This document shows, piece after piece, positions 7,144 to 13,553 of a stretch of DNA of 39,521 nucleotides (its first letter is position 1; each line of letters starts with the position of its first letter). Origin of the DNA: Candidatus Thiomargarita nelsonii (lineage in GTDB: Bacteria > Pseudomonadota > Gammaproteobacteria > Beggiatoales > Beggiatoaceae). The position numbers and the translations under genes are program-made. Location of the stretch: positions 1-39,521 of the forward strand of contig JSZA02000057.1 in NCBI GenBank assembly GCA_000785145.2, written 5' to 3'. The notes beneath the pieces were generated by a model. That model ran no database searches, was not told where the DNA came from, and saw nothing but the letters and a program-made list of their open reading frames with translations.

Positions 7144-8085
7144 TTAGCTCTGTGTTGTCGGATAATTCGTGATTAATAATTCCGTTATCTTGCCTCGTTG
7201 AGTCGCAACACTATTTATCATCCGGTTTGCTAATACTCTTTGAATATTAAAACCCGCATATTGTGTTTCAAAAAAATTATCTTTTTTATCAACATTTTTA
7301 GGATCAGAATTGCTTAGCATTAATTTTGCGCCTCTGTCATTTAAGACTTTAAAGGTGTTAGCTAAGCTGATTTGTGTTTGTTCATCAAAGTTGGTTTTAC
7401 TATAGCTGGTAAAATTTGATGTCTTATTTAATGGACGATAAGGTGGATCGAAATAAATAAAGGTATCTTCTGTGGTGACTACTTTTTCTAAGTCTCTAAA
7501 ATCGGCGACTTTCAATTCCACTTTTTGTAAAGACTTTGAGACATTCATTAAATTGGATTCATCTAAAATTTTCGGATTTTTATAGTCGCCAAAAGGCACA
7601 TTAAAGCCTCCTTTTTTATTCAGTCTGAATAATCCATTAAAGCAGGTTTTATTTAAAAAAATCATTTGTGCAGCTCTATTTATTCCAGATATAGGCTTAT
7701 TATTGTATTTGTCTCTTATTTCATAGAAATAGGCTTTTCTTTTGGCTTGATCTAATCTGAGATATTTTTGTTGATAAGCCTGTAATAAGTCAATGAGTGT
7801 TGAAACGTCTTTTTGAATGATTTGGTAAACCAATATTAATTCTTGATTTATGTCAGATAAGTAAAAATTTTTCACAGGATAATGATTGATGATGTCAAAA
7901 AAAACGGCGCCGCCACCTAAAAACGGTTCATAATAATTTGTTATCAAGCCATTTTTTAATTCTATGGGGTATTTCAATTGCCCAATCAGTTGGGATTTGC
8001 CACCTGCCCATTTTATAAAGGGTTTTGAGGGTGTGTCAATGCTCATTAAATTTTCACGCGCCATATTCTCAATTTGAACTTTCAT
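7144..8085 (-). CDS. D12-class DNA adenine methyltransferase (Dam/DpnM-like)
   Basis: This N6-adenine methylase uses S-adenosylmethionine. Motifs are FIKWAGGKSQL (residues 23-33), the SAM-binding YEPFLGGGAVFF (52-63), the catalytic DPPY (213-216), and the late NRMINSVATQRGKITELLIT stretch of the DpnIIA/MboIA group. These enzymes methylate GATC; that specificity is inferred. The length of 313 fits the family. A second possible start is the ATG at 8046 (MSIDTPSKP), just before the conserved core; neither has a strong ribosome binding site. The first start overlaps the PIN gene by 17 bases. No restriction endonuclease gene is adjacent, so it is an orphan methylase or has lost its partner. A damaged copy of codons 24-78 is at 10789-10958. 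Confidence 0.92.
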   Translation of the reverse strand: MKVQIENMARENLMSIDTPSKPFIKWAGGKSQLIGQLKYPIELKNGLITNYYEPFLGGGAVFFDIINHYPVKNFYLSDINQELILVYQIIQKDVSTLIDLLQAYQQKYLRLDQAKRKAYFYEIRDKYNNKPISGINRAAQMIFLNKTCFNGLFRLNKKGGFNVPFGDYKNPKILDESNLMNVSKSLQKVELKVADFRDLEKVVTTEDTFIYFDPPYRPLNKTSNFTSYSKTNFDEQTQISLANTFKVLNDRGAKLMLSNSDPKNVDKKDNFFETQYAGFNIQRVLANRMINSVATQRGKITELLITNYPTTQS

Positions 8086-8527
8086 TTTGACTGCATGGAT
8101 TAATCACTTTGAAACCTTCAAGCCGGGCAGTGTTGCATAACACTTCATCAGCAGAAACGAATACCCAACCCTCATCTGCAAGTAGGCGAAAACCACCTAG
8201 ATGCAGGGCATCAAGTGTTCTCAATCCTTCATATTTTCCATACTTTTTCAATAATTCTTCCGCTTCACGGGTAACAGACGGACTCAATGGCTCAACGTTG
8301 AAAGTGGTATATTCCACCTCAAAACCCGCGATTGCCAAATCCAGTTGCTCACTATCAATAACGCGAGTCCGGTATTTTTTGAAAAGGGCACTGATAAATT
8401 CAGTACGCGCAAGTCCCAAAATCCAGACTTCATGATCGGAATCATGTATTAATGCCGTGACTTGCTCAGTGCCTTCTTCAATGTGAAAGTACTTTACCAA
8501 AGCTGAGGTATCAAAAAAGAGATTCAT
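8069..8527 (-). CDS. PIN-domain ribonuclease toxin (VapC-like)
   Basis: VapC-type toxins cut RNA with a metal-dependent PIN domain. The 152-residue protein has the first acidic residue in NLFFDTSALVKYFHIEEG, a second in ARTEFISALFKK, a third in RTLDALHLGGFRLL, and a fourth in FVSADE, so the acidic quartet looks complete. It overlaps the upstream antitoxin by 4 bases (ATGA type) and the downstream methylase by 17 bases. All three are probably cotranscribed. The toxin gene is absent from the partial copy of this locus at 10789-11886, where xisI and xisH take its place. Confidence 0.9.
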   Translation of the reverse strand: MNLFFDTSALVKYFHIEEGTEQVTALIHDSDHEVWILGLARTEFISALFKKYRTRVIDSEQLDLAIAGFEVEYTTFNVEPLSPSVTREAEELLKKYGKYEGLRTLDALHLGGFRLLADEGWVFVSADEVLCNTARLEGFKVINPCSQNESSN

Positions 8528-8739
8528 ATCCGCTCCTCACGCTCCAGAATGATGTCATCCGACAAATTACCTCGGCAGGCGGCTAAGGCTTTTCTGGTTT
8601 CAAGATAGCCATCCCGCTTCGTCAATGCAGGCTGAGGCTCTATGTGCCTTGTTAGCATTTGAACAAGATTTTGGACAACTATCAACTCCACGGGTGGCAT
8701 TTGTTCAATTTCTTTTATTAATCGTTCTCTAAGTATCAT
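8524..8739 (-). CDS. VapB-like antitoxin
   Basis: This is a 71-residue protein directly upstream of, and overlapping, the PIN toxin. The N-terminus MILRERLIKEIEQMPPVELI is a helical segment seen in small antitoxins next to PIN toxins. The C-terminus (LSDDIILEREERI) is acidic and likely wraps the toxin. No clear AbrB or ribbon-helix-helix motif can be read by eye, so the DNA-binding class is open. An internally deleted copy is at 11759-11886. Confidence 0.75.
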   Translation of the reverse strand: MILRERLIKEIEQMPPVELIVVQNLVQMLTRHIEPQPALTKRDGYLETRKALAACRGNLSDDIILEREERI

Positions 8740-8803
8740 TTATAACCTATTGTGTGTAATTAACCATCACCCATACCACTACCCAATCTTTATGTATGGC
8801 TGT

Positions 8804-8968
8804 TTATGGAATATGCCGTATCGATTTCACTTGACGAGGTTTTCCAAAGTTCCGCATGATTTCCGCAGCTTTTCTATTAGCTGCCCGACGCACTTCCTCT
8901 ATTTTAGCCATTCTTTTCTTGTGTTTTCTGCGAATTTGTTCCACTCGCGACATGTTGTCCTGTAACAT
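8804..8968 (-). CDS. Small basic hypothetical protein, 54 residues
   Basis: An open frame from ATG at 8968 to TAA gives MLQDNMSRVEQIRRKHKKRM and continues with a strongly basic, helical sequence ending KPRQVKSIRHIP. It is rich in Lys and Arg with regularly spaced Glu, so a single amphipathic or coiled helix is likely. It lies just upstream of the antitoxin on the same strand. No family is recognised. The biased composition suggests a real peptide rather than chance, but support is modest. Confidence 0.4.
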   Translation of the reverse strand: MLQDNMSRVEQIRRKHKKRMAKIEEVRRAANRKAAEIMRNFGKPRQVKSIRHIP

Positions 8969-9034
8969 TGTTAGTACCTGCTACTTTATATGTGAGCAAA
9001 TGTGAACGCTCACGGTTCAATTTGCCATAGAAAA

Positions 9035-9226
9035 TTATTGATAAGATGACCAATCTAAATTTTGAAGTTGACTCAAACGAGGTAGCTCATTTCTGGCTTT
9101 TTCATAGTTTTCGGTTTCACAGAAAATATCCTCAGGTGTTAATAAGTGAATTTTAACGGGGGTTATGTCGCTATGAGCGGAGAGACGTTCAATAAATGCT
9201 TTGGTATAACCCACACCGGCTAACAT
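9035..9226 (-). CDS. Hypothetical protein, possibly a C-terminal fragment
   Basis: The 63 residues (MLAGVGYTKAFIERLSAHSD, ending LPRLSQLQNLDWSSYQ) are not recognised. The frame stays open upstream of this ATG to 9259 and reads sensibly (IAFVHRANISI), yet no start codon or ribosome binding site is found there. The look is that of the last part of a longer alpha/beta protein (a strand ANISIMLAGVGY, then a helix, then strand VKIHLLTP). It may be a remnant whose 5' part was replaced by the adjoining gene at 9256, whose stop overlaps it. Confidence 0.4.
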   Translation of the reverse strand: MLAGVGYTKAFIERLSAHSDITPVKIHLLTPEDIFCETENYEKARNELPRLSQLQNLDWSSYQ

Positions 9227-9255
9227 GATGCTTATGTTGGCTCTATGAACAAAAG

Positions 9256-9708
9256 CTATTTAATGTTAAATAATCGTTCATGGAAAACTTTTAAACCGAA
9301 AACAACTAATTCTTTAGATTTATCCATCAAATCGTTTTCTGTCAACATCATTATGGTATCGGCGGTGGGTTCAACGTCAATTGGCCTATTACCAAATTTT
9401 TTTGGGAAACCTTTTAGTTTATCCATCGGTTGTTTTTTCTTGTTGGCGTAAGTAATCGCATACCGCATCGCTAAATTAAGCGCGAAACGCTCATTCATAC
9501 CCAACAGGGTTATTTCTTTCAATTTGTTTAATTGCGCTTCTGTCAGCATGACTGAAATTGGCTGATAAGCCGATTGAGTTTCTTCGGTTGTTTGCATCTG
9601 TTCCAGTGCTTTTTTTACTGCAATACTGGGTTGTTTTTTTCGAGGCATGATTGATTTCCGTGTTTTAGACTCATGGAGAGCGATCACACGGGGTTGTTTG
9701 GTGCTCAA
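9256..9708 (-). CDS. Hypothetical protein, 150 residues
   Basis: Not recognised. The N-terminus is basic (SIMPRKKQPSIAVKKALEQM), so the ATG at 9648 (MPRKKQ) is an alternative start. The middle ISVMLTEAQLNKLKEITLLG, then MNERFALNLAMRYAITYANK, looks like a short helical domain of the ribbon-helix-helix or hydrophobic helix type used in small DNA-binding proteins. It lies 6 bases from the DUF2442 gene on the same strand and is probably part of the same transcript. Confidence 0.55.
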   Translation of the reverse strand: MSTKQPRVIALHESKTRKSIMPRKKQPSIAVKKALEQMQTTEETQSAYQPISVMLTEAQLNKLKEITLLGMNERFALNLAMRYAITYANKKKQPMDKLKGFPKKFGNRPIDVEPTADTIMMLTENDLMDKSKELVVFGLKVFHERLFNIK

Positions 9709-9714
9709 GTTGAG

Positions 9715-9990
9715 TTACGCCGCTAAAAGCTGTGATTGCAAAAACGGCTGGGTTCTATCTCCTATGCCCATTAGTAGATATTCGACATTGATATCCTCGT
9801 CAATTTCATCCCAGTGAAGTCCCGTTCCGCCACCACTGATTTCATACAATTGACGCTGTTCCATTGAGGCATTAAGTAAGCGTGGAAAATACGCCAACGG
9901 CACACCCAATTTTCGCCCATCGCTCAATTCTACCCACATCATGTTTGAATCAAATTCCACTTTTTTTGCAAGTGGTGCCAAAATATTCAT
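9715..9990 (-). CDS. DUF2442 protein
   Basis: The sequence VELSDGRKLGVPLAYFPRLL, then YEISGGGTGLHWDEIDEDIN, then VEYLLMG is the DUF2442 signature. The product has 91 residues, and the tail DRTQPFLQSQLLAA is usual in length. DUF2442 proteins commonly follow DUF4160 proteins, and the pair is thought to behave as a toxin-antitoxin-like unit; here it overlaps the DUF4160 gene by 41 bases. The function is not established experimentally to my knowledge. Confidence 0.88.
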   Translation of the reverse strand: MNILAPLAKKVEFDSNMMWVELSDGRKLGVPLAYFPRLLNASMEQRQLYEISGGGTGLHWDEIDEDINVEYLLMGIGDRTQPFLQSQLLAA

Positions 9991-10189
9991 CCCATTTCCT
10001 TTTAATCAGTTCTTGATTTCGCTCAACAACCCGTAATAGTCCCCGTAACTCTGTTGATGACATATCATATGCTTGAGCAAGTCTGACTTGGGGAACAACC
10101 CAAAATTTTGCAACGGTGCTGCCTTTTCTAACATGGATATGACAAGGTTCAAGGGGATTTCTGGCATAGTTCTTTGTAAAGTTAAGCAT
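9950..10189 (-). CDS. DUF4160 protein with an altered N-terminus
   Basis: The core PLEPCHIHVRKGSTVAKFWV, then RLAQAYDMSSTELRGLLRVV with ELIKRKWDEYFG, is the DUF4160 family. The usual start (about 25-30 residues with an aromatic-rich strand before the HIHVR motif) is replaced by MLNFTKNYARN. The ATG lies two bases beyond the stop of a HicB-like gene that itself lacks its C-terminal domain, so both proteins end at one recombination joint. Translation could be coupled to hicB. The protein may be impaired. Confidence 0.8.
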   Translation of the reverse strand: MLNFTKNYARNPLEPCHIHVRKGSTVAKFWVVPQVRLAQAYDMSSTELRGLLRVVERNQELIKRKWDEYFGTTCKKSGI

Positions 10190-10191
10190 GG

Positions 10192-10425
10192 TTAGCTACG
10201 CACCATAAACTTGCCACTATATTGTTTAGTAGCAATCTGTTTTGGCACTGACTCATTATGGGCTTCCATATCGGAAACCGCGTCTTCAACCACTTGACGA
10301 ATGCCTTTAAAAGCGAATTCTGGCGTTTCAGCCAGCCAACTTAAACTAGGAAATTCTGCACACAATCCCACGTACTCTCCATCTTCTTCAGCCCAAGTGA
10401 CACGATAGGTATATTTATCCATCAT
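10192..10425 (-). CDS. HicB-like antitoxin lacking its C-terminal DNA-binding part
   Basis: The partial RNase H-like HicB fold is visible: YTYRVTWAEEDGEYVGLCAE, then FPSLSWLAETPEFAFKGIRQ and VVEDAVSDM. In full-length relatives KFMVR is followed by a ribbon-helix-helix segment; here the frame reads KFMVRS and stops, giving 77 residues. Toxin binding may remain, but autorepression by DNA binding is probably lost. It starts in a TGATG overlap with the hicA-like gene. Confidence 0.8.
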   Translation of the reverse strand: MMDKYTYRVTWAEEDGEYVGLCAEFPSLSWLAETPEFAFKGIRQVVEDAVSDMEAHNESVPKQIATKQYSGKFMVRS

Positions 10426-10667
10426 CAGTCTCCAATTTTTTCAATCGCTTTCAGCACCTGTTTGACTTGATATGCCTTAGCTTTACCTTTGGCATTTTGG
10501 ATATTGACCCGTGGATCGCCCTTCCAAGGGGTTTTGTACACTCGATGATTTGTACTATTTTGGCGAGCTTCACCAAAAAAATGATCGCATACCTTGCACA
10601 AATCACTAAACCTAACCTCTTTTGGATTCTGTTTCATTTGTGCAATAATGTCGCTTATCGTAGCCAT
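10425..10667 (-). CDS. HicA-like toxin
   Basis: HicA toxins are small double-stranded-RNA-binding-like mRNA interferases. The 80 residues contain FSDLCKVCDHFFGEARQNST, then NHRVYKTPWKGDPRVNIQN, with the conserved His before the beta strand, and end in AKAYQVKQVLKAIEKIGD. It is placed before hicB as in standard HicAB operons. The catalytic His of the motif is retained (N-H-R), so the toxin is potentially active beside a shortened antitoxin. Confidence 0.8.
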   Translation of the reverse strand: MATISDIIAQMKQNPKEVRFSDLCKVCDHFFGEARQNSTNHRVYKTPWKGDPRVNIQNAKGKAKAYQVKQVLKAIEKIGD

Positions 10668-10694
10668 AGCATATCATACTCGATGATTCGTACT
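10540..10694. repeat. Repeated 17-mer, in hicA and in its upstream region
   Basis: ACTCGATGATTTGTACT at 10540-10556 (inside the hicA-like gene) recurs with one mismatch at 10678-10694, just upstream of the hicA start at 10667. The upstream copy lies where an operator would be expected. Confidence 0.5.
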
Positions 10695-10760
10695 TATCGT
10701 TCATGAGTTTTTGAAAAAGGTTTGGTTGCCTCTTTTATCTGTAATGATGAAAGGAGATTC

Positions 10761-10808
10761 ATGCCTGTGAATATCGTATTTGTAAAAAAATGTCAGATAT
10801 ATAAATAA
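10761..10808 (+). pseudogene. 15-codon start of a gene cut by the methylase-fragment copy
   Basis: A strong ribosome binding site (AAAGGAG, 6 bases upstream) precedes ATG and MPVNIVFVKKCQIYK, then a stop located inside the duplicated methylase fragment. It looks like the 5' end of a plus-strand gene whose body was lost when the duplicated segment arrived. Too short to classify. Confidence 0.25.
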
Positions 10809-10958
10809 AAATTTTTCACCGGATAATGATTGATGATGTCAAAAAAAACGGCGCCGCCACCTAAAAACGGTTCATAATAATTTTTTGATCAAGCCATTTT
10901 TTAATTCTATGGGGTATTTCAATTGCCCAATCAATTGGGATTTGCCACCTGCCCATTT
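10789..10958 (-). pseudogene. Duplicated fragment of the D12 methylase gene
   Basis: This stretch is nearly identical to 7851-8013 of the intact methylase gene (codons about 24-78, including the YEPFLGGG motif), with a few base changes and small insertions that break the frame. It sits directly downstream of xisI, just as the methylase lies downstream of the PIN gene in the intact locus. Confidence 0.92.
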
Positions 10959-10966
10959 AGTAATCA

Positions 10967-11302
10967 CTACTTTTCCGCAAAACCGGTGTACTGACGCAGT
11001 TTTTGCGGCCGAAAGCCAAGTACAATATCATATTTAGGTACACCAGCCTCAACTAAGTCTGTGGCAATACCCTCTTCTGTGCCGTCGTATTGAATCCAAA
11101 TTTTGTCGTTAATCAGTTCAACATGAATAATGCAATCATGAACATATTTTTTATTATCCCAACCCATTTCTAACAGCGTATAACGGACACGCGGTTCGTC
11201 AAATACGACCTGTGGCTCAATTTCACCATAAGCCGGTTTATATTGAGCATAATCAAGTAAGATATTTTCAATCAATGTTTGATAGTTTAAGCGGGTATCC
11301 AT
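10967..11302 (-). CDS. xisI: XisI family protein
   Basis: The 111 residues (MDTRLNYQTLIENILLDYAQ, then VQ-like VFDEPRVRYTLLEMGWDNKK, HDCIIHVELINDKIWIQYDG, GVPKYDIVLGFRPQKLRQYT) match XisI closely. XisI and XisH were named from excision of the fdxN element in Anabaena, where they control the recombinase XisF, but they are widespread and mostly found without any excision element. No recombinase is visible here. The start lies inside the 3' end of xisH (overlap of 16 bases), the normal arrangement. Intact and of standard length. Confidence 0.93.
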   Translation of the reverse strand: MDTRLNYQTLIENILLDYAQYKPAYGEIEPQVVFDEPRVRYTLLEMGWDNKKYVHDCIIHVELINDKIWIQYDGTEEGIATDLVEAGVPKYDIVLGFRPQKLRQYTGFAEK

Positions 11303-11706
11303 CGTGTAATCACCTCATTTTCCTCATCAAATACAATAAGACGAAACATGGGATCAGCCAACACAATTTGACCAATTTCTTCGGCAAAAATACCATTGAA
11401 GGCAGTTTCATTAACTGCTAGATATAAGAGTCTGCTTGGTTCTCGCTGTTTAAGGATTTGATAATATCAAAAAAATTGACCGATAGCATTTTCTAAATCA
11501 TTAACATCTGATTTTCCAATAAAACTTTTAATTTCAACCACTATTTTCTCATGTCCTTTTTCAGCACTGATTAAGCGAGCAGCACCCAGATCAGCATATA
11601 ACTTTCTTTCTCCAATTTTCATAAAAAATGGATCATGAGTGATTGTCCAGTTATCTTTTTCCAAGGCACGTTTGACTGTGTCATGGTAAATGTCTAATTT
11701 GGGCAT
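11287..11706 (-). pseudogene. xisH: XisH family protein with an in-frame TGA
   Basis: From ATG at 11706 the frame reads MPKLDIYHDTVKRALEKDNW, then the PD-(D/E)XK-like core ADLGAARLISAEKGHEKIVVE with EIKSF. At codon 80 it meets TGA (11467-11469) and continues in the same frame as YYQILKQREPSRLLYLAVNE, then TAFNGIFAEEIGQIVLADPM, to a stop at 11287. The total of 139 codons equals the usual XisH length, and only the single TGA interrupts it. So this is a one-base nonsense mutation, a sequencing error, or readthrough. The truncated product keeps the nuclease-like core but loses the C-terminal part. Confidence 0.88.
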
Positions 11707-11758
11707 ACAAAAAATCCTATACTTAACATTGGCTCACAATAAATTATATGAGACGCTC

Positions 11759-11886
11759 TCATATCCGATCCTCACGCTCCAGTATGATGTCATCCGACAA
11801 ATTACCTCGGCAGGCGGCTAAGGTTCTATCAACTCCACGGGTGGCATTTGTTCAATTTCTTTTATTAATCGTTCTCTAAGTATCAT
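11759..11886 (-). pseudogene. Internally deleted copy of the VapB-like antitoxin gene
   Basis: The sequence matches both ends of the antitoxin gene at 8525-8739, but about 90 central bases are missing. The ATG at 11886 now leads to only 22 codons (MILRERLIKEIEQMPPVELI plus two residues). It lies directly upstream of xisH, as the intact antitoxin lies upstream of the PIN gene. Confidence 0.9.
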
Positions 11887-11894
11887 TCCACTTA

Positions 11895-12015
11895 ACCCCT
11901 TGAATCGCGGATTTAACGGATAACGCGGATGACACGGATTAAAAACCTAAATCACTTTTGACTTTTATTTTTCTTTTGACTTTGATTTTAAATCTGCGTA
12001 ATCCGCGATTCAATG
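11895..12015. repeat. Inverted repeat GAATCGCGGATT / AATCCGCGATTC
   Basis: TGAATCGCGGATTTAACGG on the left pairs with CTGCGTAATCCGCGATTCA on the right around an AT-rich centre of about 70 bases. It lies just downstream of nuoM and may end the nuo transcript. No gene lies between 11887 and 12023. Confidence 0.6.
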
Positions 12016-12023
12016 TTTTTTTT

Positions 12024-13553
12024 TTACATTGGAATTTTAGACACTAAAATATGTTCCACCAAATTCTGCACTGTCGCATGCATCACTTCCAGCAGCGGCG
12101 CCGGCCAAATTCCAAATAACAGCACCACAATCGCCAATGTTGTCAAAATCAACGTTTCACGACCATTGATGTCTGTCAGACTGGCTACTTTGTCATTGCC
12201 AACGGGTCCGTAAATCACTCGTTTGATCATCCATAAAGTATAAGCCGCTCCAAGAATCATAATCGTCGCCGCACCAAAAGCTATCCAGAAATTAGCCTGA
12301 AATGAGGCGAGTATCACTAAAAATTCTCCCACAAAACCAGAGGTGGCGGGTAATCCTGAGTTTGCCATCGCAAAAAGTACCGCAAACATCGCAAAACGTG
12401 GCATGGTATTAGCGACTCCGCCATAATCACCAATTTCACGACTATGTAAACGATCATACAATACGCCGACACAGAGGAATAAGGCACCCGAAATAAAACC
12501 ATGCGAAATCATTTGCACCATACCGCCTTCTATCGCCATCGTGCCTCCGTCCATTGAGCCAGTATTTTTATAAATCATAAAACTTATAAAAAAGCCTAGC
12601 GTGGCAAATCCCATGTGAGAAATCGAAGAATAGGCTATCAATTTCTTCATGTCTTGCTGCACCAGCGCCACAAAAGAAATATAGATAATGGCAATTAAGG
12701 ATAAACCAATAATGAGCCAATCCAATTCTCGACTCGCATCCGGCGTAATTGGCAGACTAAAGCGCAAAAATCCATAGCCTCCCATTTTTAACATAATGGC
12801 CGCCAAAATCACGGAACCGCCTGTCGGTGCTTCAACGTGGGCATCTGGCAACCATGTATGTACTGGCCACATGGGGACTTTGACGGCAAAGGCGATAAGA
12901 AATGCCAAAAATATACAAATCTGCGCCGTCATTGGAATGGCTAATTTGTGGTAATCAAGAATGGCAAAGCTGTCTGCTTGTGAATACAGATACAGCAATG
13001 ACACTAGCATGAAAACTGAACCGAAAAAGGTGTACAAGAAAAACTTAATGGTCGCATAGACGCGCCGAGGGCCTCCCCATATACCAATGAGCAAAAACAT
13101 TGGTATCAGCATAGCTTCCCAGAGTACATAGAACAAAATGGCATCTAGGGCCGAAAAAACACCTACCATCAAGCCTTCCATGATGAGAAAGGCTGCCATG
13201 TATTGGGAGGGTTTATATTGGATGACTTCCCATGCCGCTAATACAACCAAAACGGTGGTAAAAGTTGTCAATATAATCAATGGCATGGAAATTCCATCCA
13301 CGCCTAAATGATAGTCTATACCAAAGGCGGGTATCCAAGACATTTTTTCGGTGAACTGCATGGCAGCCGTCGTCGTGTCAAAATCAAAATACAAGGGCAA
13401 TGATAGTAAAAATGTCAGTAATGATACCACCAATGCAATGGGGCGGACAGTAGAACCTTGATTGTCTCCGACGGCGAGTACCCAAATGCCGCCAAAAATA
13501 GGCAACCAGATCAATAGACTTAGTAAGGATAAATCAGTCATATCAGTTATCAA
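12024..13553 (-). CDS. nuoM: NADH-quinone oxidoreductase subunit M
   Basis: A membrane-arm, antiporter-like proton channel subunit of complex I. The 509 residues form about 14 membrane segments. The broken-helix motif VHTWLPDAHVEAPTGGSVIL and the conserved Lys in MLKMGGYGFLRFSLP are present, as is the Glu in LYVLWEAMLIPM-like FYVLWEAMLIPMFLLIG. It overlaps the nuoL stop by 4 bases. It is the last nuo gene in the window: the usual follower nuoN is not found downstream, where repeats and the antitoxin remnant begin. Confidence 0.98.
   Translation of the reverse strand: MITDMTDLSLLSLLIWLPIFGGIWVLAVGDNQGSTVRPIALVVSLLTFLLSLPLYFDFDTTTAAMQFTEKMSWIPAFGIDYHLGVDGISMPLIILTTFTTVLVVLAAWEVIQYKPSQYMAAFLIMEGLMVGVFSALDAILFYVLWEAMLIPMFLLIGIWGGPRRVYATIKFFLYTFFGSVFMLVSLLYLYSQADSFAILDYHKLAIPMTAQICIFLAFLIAFAVKVPMWPVHTWLPDAHVEAPTGGSVILAAIMLKMGGYGFLRFSLPITPDASRELDWLIIGLSLIAIIYISFVALVQQDMKKLIAYSSISHMGFATLGFFISFMIYKNTGSMDGGTMAIEGGMVQMISHGFISGALFLCVGVLYDRLHSREIGDYGGVANTMPRFAMFAVLFAMANSGLPATSGFVGEFLVILASFQANFWIAFGAATIMILGAAYTLWMIKRVIYGPVGNDKVASLTDINGRETLILTTLAIVVLLFGIWPAPLLEVMHATVQNLVEHILVSKIPM

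Noticed and set aside
8750..8965. Plus-strand 71-codon frame opposite the small basic ORF
   Set aside because: Composition is unlike a protein (His, Phe and Ser runs), no ribosome binding site, and the minus-strand frame has better coding character.
10967..11706. An fdxN-type excision element controlled by XisH/XisI
   Set aside because: No XisF-like recombinase and no element ends are visible; XisHI are mostly found without any element.
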